30,018 nucleotides of DNA. Origin: Prevotella sp. UBA6387. Lineage in GTDB: Bacteria > Bacteroidota > Bacteroidia > Bacteroidales > Bacteroidaceae. A program made the position numbers and the translations under genes. This document shows positions 23,715 to 30,018 of this stretch, piece by piece (the first letter of the stretch is position 1; every line of letters begins with the position of its first letter). The DNA is taken from positions 10,341 to 40,358 of the forward strand of contig DJQL01000046.1 of the NCBI GenBank assembly GCA_002437565.1, read 5' to 3'. Under the pieces are notes generated by a model that did no database searches, had not been told where the DNA came from, and was given only the letters and a program-made list of their open reading frames with translations.

Positions 23715-24434
23715 CTATTGTGGTTTAGGCTTGAGATAAGCCTTGAATCTGTCTGGGTTATAATTTAGTATAAGTTCTTCGGGGAATTTGATTTTCTCCA
23801 CTAATGGCATGATATTGCCATAATCAGCAATCATGGTGGAAAAGTGGGCATCGCTTCCAAAGATTACAGGCACCTCGTATTTCTTGGCAAGTTCCAAAAG
23901 CTCCAAATTATTTGGCCCAGCCATCGTCTTATGCCGTATAGGGGCCATGGAGTGATTATTTATCTCAAGCAGGGTATGCGTCTCCTTTGAAACCCTCATC
24001 AATGCGTCGAAATCCAGCTCCGCCGTTCCATCCCCAGGGTGAGATATGATCTGGATGAATGGGTTGCGCATGGCATTGATTACTCCCCGCGTATTCTCCG
24101 CCTTTGTTCCACCTTGCCAGCAAAGACTATGTATGCCTGCTATGCGTATGTCGAGCAAGCGCCAATAGCTCTCATCGAGATCTATGTCACCATGCGTATT
24201 AAGGATGTTAAGCTCGGCTCCCAACATGAGTTCAACTCCATAGAGACGGCGAGGTACGCAATGCAAATTCCTGAAATATAGAGGGTCGCAAGTCCCAGGG
24301 ATATTTGGGCCATGCTCCGTGATTCCCAATATGTCCAGCCCCTTTTCCTTGGCAGCCATGGCCATTTCTTGCAATGTGCTATATGCATGGCCAGAGGCAA
24401 CGGTATGCGTATGAACGTCTAATAATGTTCGCAT
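23715..24434 (-). CDS. YcdX-like PHP-domain phosphatase (239 aa)
   Basis: PHP proteins of this type have a trinuclear metal site; Escherichia coli YcdX is a phosphatase linked to swarming. The ligand set appears complete: DVHTHT (H8, H10), SGHAYS (H16), TEHGP (H41), GAELNIL (E74), GIHSLCW (H102), ISHPGDG (H132) and GSDAHFS (D195, H197). Each falls one residue after the position I recall for YcdX, and the length is nearly the same (239 against 245). This is strong support for the subfamily rather than a histidinol-phosphatase. It is a single gene with a promoter about 120 bases upstream and a terminator hairpin after it. Its substrate is not known. Confidence 0.9.
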   Translation of the reverse strand: MRTLLDVHTHTVASGHAYSTLQEMAMAAKEKGLDILGITEHGPNIPGTCDPLYFRNLHCVPRRLYGVELMLGAELNILNTHGDIDLDESYWRLLDIRIAGIHSLCWQGGTKAENTRGVINAMRNPFIQIISHPGDGTAELDFDALMRVSKETHTLLEINNHSMAPIRHKTMAGPNNLELLELAKKYEVPVIFGSDAHFSTMIADYGNIMPLVEKIKFPEELILNYNPDRFKAYLKPKPQ

Positions 24435-24642
24435 TTCTCAGATATTGTTAGCATCCATTTTACTTAGTTTCCGACGCTCTTGGCTAAACGCGAAATAATA
24501 GCGAATGCTTTTGTTTTTACCACAATGTCTGGATGTCTCCCCTTCGAGAAGTCATCCATTGCAAAGTTAGCAATAAATATTGAAATCAAGATGAATAATC
24601 AAGGGAAATATTATCGTTTCGGCTTGCCACTGAAAACGCGGC
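24435..24642. other. Leader and intergenic region upstream of the PHP gene
   Basis: This stretch holds the probable 5' leader of the PHP gene (about 120 bases, 24435-24555), its promoter, and an AT-rich segment with no coding frame I can support. At 24621-24642 a degenerate unit in the 22-base register (GGCTTGCC...ACGCGGC) precedes the clear repeats. Confidence 0.5.
24562..24589 (-). promoter_or_regulatory. Predicted promoter of the PHP gene
   Basis: On the minus strand, TTG at 24589-24587 and TAACTTTG at 24569-24562 are 17 bases apart, a fair match to the Bacteroidota -33/-7 layout. Transcription would begin near 24555. Confidence 0.5.
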
Positions 24643-24708
24643 GGCTTTACGCTTGAATCGCGATGCCTTCACGCTTGAATCGCATCGCCTTTACGCTTGA
24701 ATCGCGAC
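24643..24708 (+). repeat. 22-bp tandem repeat array (right), three clear units
   Basis: Three head-to-tail 22-base units lie at 24643-24664 (GGCTTTACGCTTGAATCGCG plus AT), 24665-24686 and 24687-24708, differing from one another at only a few positions. A degenerate unit in the same register precedes them. The array lies between the sprA stop codon (24730) and the PHP promoter, so on the minus strand it would be in the 3' untranslated region of sprA. The unit matches the left array (positions 37-16, minus strand) at 16 of 22 bases. There are no spacers, and the period is not a codon multiple. Confidence 0.75.
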
Positions 24709-24729
24709 GACCTTTTTTTTCGGTATAGT

Positions 24730-27700
24730 TTACCTTGTCAACGAGAACTTGATGCTGAGACCGAAGTCCTGGGTGGTGGTGGGGTAACTGCTTGATGCCA
24801 ACAGTGGGGTATTGGTCTGGCGGTCGAGATAAAAGCTCATGGACATCAGCTTGGATAGTGTATACTCGGCAGAGAACGACAACTTGAAAGCAGTATTGCC
24901 GCTCGATGCCGTCGATGACACGGTGGTGATATTGCGAGTTATCGCCGCTTGCTTGCGATAGCTCATGTCAAGACGCAGGTTCAAGCCGTGGTTGGTACCG
25001 GTCTGCGAACGGCGCTGGGATGTTTGTGCAGTTTGCTGGCTATTGGATGAGTTTTTTCCTTTCCTTCTCGCAGACTTTTTACCTCCAAAGCCGAAAAGGT
25101 TGAAATTGTCGAGCCTCCAGCCCCACCCGAAAACCCAATCCTTGCTCACCGCCTCGTTGAGCTGCACGGAGGTCATGGAGAGCGACAGGGCGCGCGTCTG
25201 ACGGTACTCCAACTTTGCGGTCATGTTGTTGAGGAACGTCACGTCTATGCCAAACAGGGGTGAGAACGACTCGTTGATGCTCACCGTGGATACGTTGAAC
25301 ATGGAGTTTGGCACGAGGTTGCCTGTGGTGGCATCGGTGACGAATCCCATGGTGTTGTCGCCAGCGAGCGAGGCGAACGTCGAGAAGCTCTGGTAGGCAC
25401 CCACGGCATATATGCTCCTGTAAGAGTGGTTGATATTCACGGCGTTGAAATGGTCGCGCAGCCAAGGCAGTTTGCTAAGCCCATTGTAACGTATCGTCCA
25501 GTTGGGCAGCATGTGCAAGGCCGATGGGAATATGTCGAGATTCTTAGCGCTGCCAGACGTGTAGGCCGACAAGAATGCCGGAATGAGCACGTCGGCAGAG
25601 TAAGCGTTCACGCCACCGTTGGCGGCATCAAATGTCTTGCCAGCCAATGCCGTGCCTTGTGGGTACACTGTGCCTTGATAGCGAGCCTCAACGCGCTGAC
25701 GGAACGTTTCCAACGAGCCGCAGAACTTCTCAAAGGTCTTCGAGCGATAACCGTTGTTGGCAGAGCCAATGCCCTCGAAGGCTGAGCCAATGGAGATGGT
25801 CGTCATTGTCAGTGAGCCAGTCTGCGTTGTCGGGTTACCCTGGTACATGTATTGCACGCTTTTCGCCTTTGTGCTCATGCGCGATGCGCTGAGGTCAATC
25901 TTGAATCCTTTCACTGGTTCAAGGGTGGCTCTCACCTGCAAGTCCTCGGTGAGGTTTGTCGAAGCAGGCGTTGCCACGCTGTCGGCCATGAGCAGCCAAT
26001 TGTTGCGCTTGGCCTTATCTATGTAGTCGTCTCCAACGAGGCCAAAGGCGAAGTCAAGACCAGGCGACAACACGCTGTTGCCACGCGTCTGCCCGAAAGC
26101 CTTGCCAATGGTGGGCATGAACCCTGGCAACGACATGGCATACTGGTTTCGATAGCTTATGCTTGCAGACCTTACCATCATGGCGACACGTGCGAGTGCC
26201 TGGGCGGTCTTGTACCAACCTTTTTCTTCCAATGGTGGCAGTGTCACCACAGACAATTTCAGTTTCAAGGCTGAGTCGACCTTGTTTTTTATCTTGAGTT
26301 TGTTATCGCCAACCTTCTTGTATTTCAAGTCGAACACCCTTCCGTCCAGCGTCCTCGCTGTCACAGACAACCGCCTTGTGCGCTTGTTGTGGCTCACGGT
26401 GATGGTAGTATCGGGCAAGAGCGTTATTTCCTTCACAAAGGCATTGCGGTTCTTCGGCAGCACTTTTTTCCTTTCAGCGTCTTGCTTTTGCTTGAGTTTC
26501 CATTCCGCTACCGCCTTGTCGACATCCTTGCCGTCCTTAGCCGCCTGAGCGCGGATCTTTTTCTCCTCCTCTACCTGTTTCTTCCTCTCTGCTTCCTTTT
26601 TCCGCTTCTCTTGTTGCCTTTGTGATGTGCTCTTTTGTGGCGTAGACTTATTGAAACGGTCGTTTGCCTTTTTCAGGAACGGCACGAGGTTGTAGAGTCT
26701 CACGAGGTCGAGGTTGCCGTTGACTTGTATCTGTCGGTTGTTGGCAATGGTGTTGCCAAGCGACGTACCATCCTCAAGGTCGGTTCCGCGCACCCAGTTG
26801 TATGTGGCATTGTAATTGGCGTCAGCACGAAGCCAAGAGAATATTGGCAAAAGGTTTAGTGGCAACTGATAGCTCGCGTTGAACGACTGCTGGTAGTCGA
26901 GAGGCGTGCCCCAATGGCGAATACTGGTCCACACGGAATCTTTCCACGCGGAATACTGGTCAGGATACAAATCCTTGTTGACGGGGGTATATGGCTCTTC
27001 GATTTGCGAGTGGGTCGCGCTCTGGAAGTTCATGTGGAGATTTTTCGTCAAGTCCCAACGCAACGAGAACTCGCGGTTCCACAAGAATTGCTCAGAGAAC
27101 GTGAGCGGCAACTTTGAATTCTCAGTCGCCTCCATGTCACGCTCCTGCAACTCATAATACGAGCGCGTCATCTCCGTGTTGAAGCCTACACTTTGCGGTA
27201 GCCAGTTCAGCCCTATGGCACGTGGCAAGTCAAGCCACTTGCTGCGATTTTTTATCTTCTTGAACGGTTCCCACGACTTATAAACGGGCGACCACGAATA
27301 GTTGAGCATTCCCTGCCAGTTGTCCTCGTTCTCATAGACTGTGGTCTCACCTTGCGAGTGGGAATGGGAGTGACTGTAAGTCACTGAGAAGTTGGCTGGG
27401 TCGTATGGCATCGGGTGTCGCTTGTTTTGTATGCCGACCTTTGCGTTGGAGATGGAGAAGTTGGTGTTTATGTGCTTCGTCACGGCAATGTCGTTGATGG
27501 AGTCGCGCTCTTGCTTCGATGCCACGGAGTTGAGCGCGTCTTTCAGTTCCATGTCGGTGTCGAGCGGATTGTATTTCGGCTTAGTCGTCTGCTTGGAAAC
27601 GCTATAATATAATGGTATGGAGACCTTCGCCTTGTCGGGGAAGAACTTGCCAAGCTCAAGACTCGTGGTCATTTGAAAGTTTGACTGGCTGTCTTGCGTG

Positions 27701-30018
27701 CGTGAACTTACGCCATCTTCGAGTCCACCGAAACCGTCGGAAACATACTTGCCTTGCACGTTCACGGATCCCATATCGGATAGTTGCACGTTGAGGTTTC
27801 CGTCAGCGGCCCATCCGCCATGGCTGTTGTATTCTTTTAGCCTCAGCTCGTTGACCCACACCTCACCGCTTTTTAGTCCGGAAGATAGGTTTCTCACGCC
27901 GATGATAATGGTCTTCACCTCGCCGAGTGTGGGGTTTCCCATCACCGTCACCTTGTTGCTTGGATGGCTGTTGTCGTATGCCGCGTAAGGGCGCGTGAAC
28001 GAGGCCGTGCCGAGGGCGCGAGCACGGTTTCGCTCCCTCTTCACGTTGGTGAGAAGGGCGAGCGGTATGTCGAGCATATTGTCGTCGGGCCACACCTTGC
28101 GTATGTCCTCTATGTTGTATCGGCTGTATTTGTTGTTTGGGGCGGTGAGCTTCAGCGGAATCTCATATTCATAGTAGTTGCTCTTGTAGTCGGAGCCCAA
28201 CCTCACGAACAGCGCGAGCTGGTTGTCTTGTAGGTCTGTGGCATTCACCTCCTCGGCGTTGGCGTGAACGAACATCTGCAATCGCTTATAGCGCCGCATG
28301 TCGAGCGTGGTGTTCTTGTACACGCATTTCGACTCTCCTACCGAGAGGTCGCTCACGTTGATTTGCAGCGACTGCTCGTTGTCCTCCACGAGTTGTGGCT
28401 GCGAGGGGTCTTGCCCACGTTGTATGCCAGGAGGCAACACGTAGTTTACTGGAGTTTTGTCGTTGTTCTCCTCTATGCTCACCGACGCGGTGGTTATGGT
28501 TCCCGTCTGCGTGCCAGCGTTGTCGAGGTTCTGGGTATATATGCGCCAGGTGCCACGCACGAGGTCGAGCGAGGCGAAGCGCATCACCACGGGCTTCTTG
28601 AATCCCGTGAGGAACATCCGCATGAACCTGATGCTGGAAAAATCGCTTATGCCTCCCACCCGCTTCTCATACTGGTCCACAGGTATGCGGAAGAGATACC
28701 ACGTGAAGGTTTTCATGCCCTGGCGTGTGCTGGAGGCTGCGTCACGCTTGTCCACTATGTAGTTCTTGCCCACCTGCAAGTCCTCGGGACGGATGGATAC
28801 CCTGTATTGGTAATACTTCTCATACTCATTGAGGGTGAAGTCTTGGTTTATGTCCTCCACGTCGGGACCACTCTTGTACGACGTGTCATAGGTCTCCGTG
28901 CGGTTGTCGGTGTCAGGCGAGTTGCCTTGCGGGTTGTTGATGTATTTGTATCTCCTGAGAATGTCGAACCGCTCACGGTCGTAGTCGGAGCCACGGAAGT
29001 AGTGGTAGTCGTCGTGAGCCGGGTCTGCCCAGATGGAGTCGAACACGGCTTGCGACACCTTGCCTTGAATCTGCTTCAAGAAGTCTTGGTAACTGTCAAA
29101 CTGCTGTTCCTCTGTATCGTTCAGGCCATTGTAGCCTAAGTCTTGCATCGCCCTCGCACCCTTGGTAGTGGCAAAGGCATAGGTCTGCGTGGTCTGCGTG
29201 GGTATCTTTCCCCATTGGGTGTATGTGAAGTTTTGCGAGCCGTCAACAGGCAATCCGCTCTCATAGAATTTCTTGCCGTCTTTCAGCACGTCCTCCGACA
29301 CTTCTCCGAGGTTTATGTAGAAGTCGCCGCCCTGTGCCGTCTCCCCTTTATCTTTTTCATGGATGAATGGGTCGAGCATCCAAAACTCAACATACTCGAT
29401 GTTTGCCTGCTGGAAGTCGTTGGTGTCGAGTCGCCTCATCATGCCTCCCCAGTGTTGCTCGGGGTTCTTGAGGGTTCCGTCAAAGTCAAGGTCGGGGTTG
29501 AAGTTGTATGGCCCTCGCTCGTTGGGGTAATATGCGATGTTCATCACCGACAGCGTCGACGTGGCACCGTTGTAGCTGCTTTGGTCTCGATTGGGATAGA
29601 GTTCGCGCACGTAGACCTCCCTCATGTATGGGTCGGAGAGCATGGCGAGGTCGCTCTTTATGTGCGCGGGGGTGAGCGACGACGAGCGCCGAGTGAAGAG
29701 CGGGTCTATTGTGTACCATGCCATCTGCGAGCGGTTGAAGCCAGAGCGCAACGTTGACTTGTCGGTGCTCTCCGCGAACATCGATGGCACTGAGGAGAGA
29801 ATCCACGACGTGGGATCCAACACGGAAATCTTGTCGGTGGTGCCCTCGAAGTCGTCGATATACGAGGCGTTGTTTTGCAGTCCGCTCACCTGTCCGGCGA
29901 ACAACTTGGCAAACTCACCCGTAAAGCTTATCTGCGAAGGTTGCGTGAGGTGCAGAAACGGCAACTTGTCGAGGGCGTTGGTGAGCCATTGGCTTTCGTG
30001 TTTCCAGTTGATGTTGAA
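24730..30018 (-). CDS. sprA: T9SS outer-membrane translocon / gliding protein SprA, C-terminal part (1762 aa visible)
   Basis: SprA forms the very large (36-strand) outer-membrane channel of the type IX secretion system and is needed for gliding in Flavobacterium. The frame is open through the right edge of the window, so the N-terminus (several hundred residues, judging by usual lengths near 2400) is missing. Recognisable family segments include GEFAKLFAGQ and SYIDDFEGTTDKISVLDPTSW near the visible start (in part: NASYIDDFEG), WWVNEL-like EVWVNELRL, IGLNWLPQSVGFN, and the ending PTTTQDFGLSIKFSLT. Many tyrosine-rich alternating strands fit a barrel. A lysine/glutamate-rich, probably helical segment of about 65 residues is encoded at 26461-26655. 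The stop codon is followed by the 22-bp repeat array, and no clear terminator is seen. Confidence 0.95.
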   Translation of the reverse strand, partial: FNINWKHESQWLTNALDKLPFLHLTQPSQISFTGEFAKLFAGQVSGLQNNASYIDDFEGTTDKISVLDPTSWILSSVPSMFAESTDKSTLRSGFNRSQMAWYTIDPLFTRRSSSLTPAHIKSDLAMLSDPYMREVYVRELYPNRDQSSYNGATSTLSVMNIAYYPNERGPYNFNPDLDFDGTLKNPEQHWGGMMRRLDTNDFQQANIEYVEFWMLDPFIHEKDKGETAQGGDFYINLGEVSEDVLKDGKKFYESGLPVDGSQNFTYTQWGKIPTQTTQTYAFATTKGARAMQDLGYNGLNDTEEQQFDSYQDFLKQIQGKVSQAVFDSIWADPAHDDYHYFRGSDYDRERFDILRRYKYINNPQGNSPDTDNRTETYDTSYKSGPDVEDINQDFTLNEYEKYYQYRVSIRPEDLQVGKNYIVDKRDAASSTRQGMKTFTWYLFRIPVDQYEKRVGGISDFSSIRFMRMFLTGFKKPVVMRFASLDLVRGTWRIYTQNLDNAGTQTGTITTASVSIEENNDKTPVNYVLPPGIQRGQDPSQPQLVEDNEQSLQINVSDLSVGESKCVYKNTTLDMRRYKRLQMFVHANAEEVNATDLQDNQLALFVRLGSDYKSNYYEYEIPLKLTAPNNKYSRYNIEDIRKVWPDDNMLDIPLALLTNVKRERNRARALGTASFTRPYAAYDNSHPSNKVTVMGNPTLGEVKTIIIGVRNLSSGLKSGEVWVNELRLKEYNSHGGWAADGNLNVQLSDMGSVNVQGKYVSDGFGGLEDGVSSRTQDSQSNFQMTTSLELGKFFPDKAKVSIPLYYSVSKQTTKPKYNPLDTDMELKDALNSVASKQERDSINDIAVTKHINTNFSISNAKVGIQNKRHPMPYDPANFSVTYSHSHSHSQGETTVYENEDNWQGMLNYSWSPVYKSWEPFKKIKNRSKWLDLPRAIGLNWLPQSVGFNTEMTRSYYELQERDMEATENSKLPLTFSEQFLWNREFSLRWDLTKNLHMNFQSATHSQIEEPYTPVNKDLYPDQYSAWKDSVWTSIRHWGTPLDYQQSFNASYQLPLNLLPIFSWLRADANYNATYNWVRGTDLEDGTSLGNTIANNRQIQVNGNLDLVRLYNLVPFLKKANDRFNKSTPQKSTSQRQQEKRKKEAERKKQVEEEKKIRAQAAKDGKDVDKAVAEWKLKQKQDAERKKVLPKNRNAFVKEITLLPDTTITVSHNKRTRRLSVTARTLDGRVFDLKYKKVGDNKLKIKNKVDSALKLKLSVVTLPPLEEKGWYKTAQALARVAMMVRSASISYRNQYAMSLPGFMPTIGKAFGQTRGNSVLSPGLDFAFGLVGDDYIDKAKRNNWLLMADSVATPASTNLTEDLQVRATLEPVKGFKIDLSASRMSTKAKSVQYMYQGNPTTQTGSLTMTTISIGSAFEGIGSANNGYRSKTFEKFCGSLETFRQRVEARYQGTVYPQGTALAGKTFDAANGGVNAYSADVLIPAFLSAYTSGSAKNLDIFPSALHMLPNWTIRYNGLSKLPWLRDHFNAVNINHSYRSIYAVGAYQSFSTFASLAGDNTMGFVTDATTGNLVPNSMFNVSTVSINESFSPLFGIDVTFLNNMTAKLEYRQTRALSLSMTSVQLNEAVSKDWVFGWGWRLDNFNLFGFGGKKSARRKGKNSSNSQQTAQTSQRRSQTGTNHGLNLRLDMSYRKQAAITRNITTVSSTASSGNTAFKLSFSAEYTLSKLMSMSFYLDRQTNTPLLASSSYPTTTQDFGLSIKFSLTR

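Noticed and set aside
24643..24708. CRISPR array
   Set aside because: The units are head-to-tail with no spacers, and no cas gene is present.
24713..24720. Run of eight T as an intrinsic terminator
   Set aside because: It lies on the plus strand, where no gene ends. For sprA on the minus strand it is a run of A just after the stop, which does not terminate.

Overview
The window looks like a chromosomal segment of a member of the Bacteroidota, most likely a Prevotella-like member of the Bacteroidales. The reasons are: Bacteroidota -7 promoter elements (TAnnTTTG) in front of the first gene of most transcription units; two type IX secretion (T9SS) genes, porQ and sprA; a Bacteroidota-style outer-membrane barrel receptor; and a parA-parB-DUF5683-mltD-rel order familiar in this phylum. 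Most genes are housekeeping or cell-envelope genes. I see no phage, integrase, transposase, tRNA, rRNA or CRISPR array.

Layout. 1-379: non-coding, with a 22-bp tandem repeat at the very edge and a promoter. 380-1945 (+): AAA-ATPase / PD-(D/E)XK nuclease-like protein. 2144-4486 (+): an orphan, AT-rich TonB-dependent-receptor-like barrel. 4672-7209 (-): tonB, short-chain polyprenyl synthase, tatD. 7313-8966 (+): porQ-cmk, sharing a compact divergent promoter region with tonB. 9104-12266 (-): surE-lpxB-anSME-type radical SAM maturase. 12437-18634 (+): parA, parB, DUF5683 membrane protein, LysM lytic transglycosylase, bifunctional Rel; a parS-like sequence lies just upstream of parA. 18775-19122 (-): MerR-type regulator, divergent from 19243-23583 (+): alaS, a possible small membrane peptide, SprT-like metalloprotease, GH16 glycosidase. 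23715-24434 (-): YcdX-like PHP phosphatase. 24730-30018 (-): C-terminal part of sprA, cut by the window edge.

How the genes fit together. Much of the content serves the envelope: lipid A synthesis (lpxB), isoprenoid chains, TonB energy transduction, murein turnover, and T9SS export (SprA is the outer-membrane translocon, PorQ an accessory outer-membrane protein). The rest is chromosome segregation (ParAB), stringent response (Rel), translation (alaS) and nucleotide metabolism (cmk, surE). Convergent gene pairs are separated by hairpins, three of them with long perfect stems of 16-22 bp.

The least ordinary items are a 22-bp-period repeat family present at both ends of the window in opposite orientation, the parS-like site, face-to-face promoter pairs, a very long hairpin after cmk with no U-tract, and a lysine/glutamate-rich insertion in SprA. 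I found no convincing undescribed multi-gene system.
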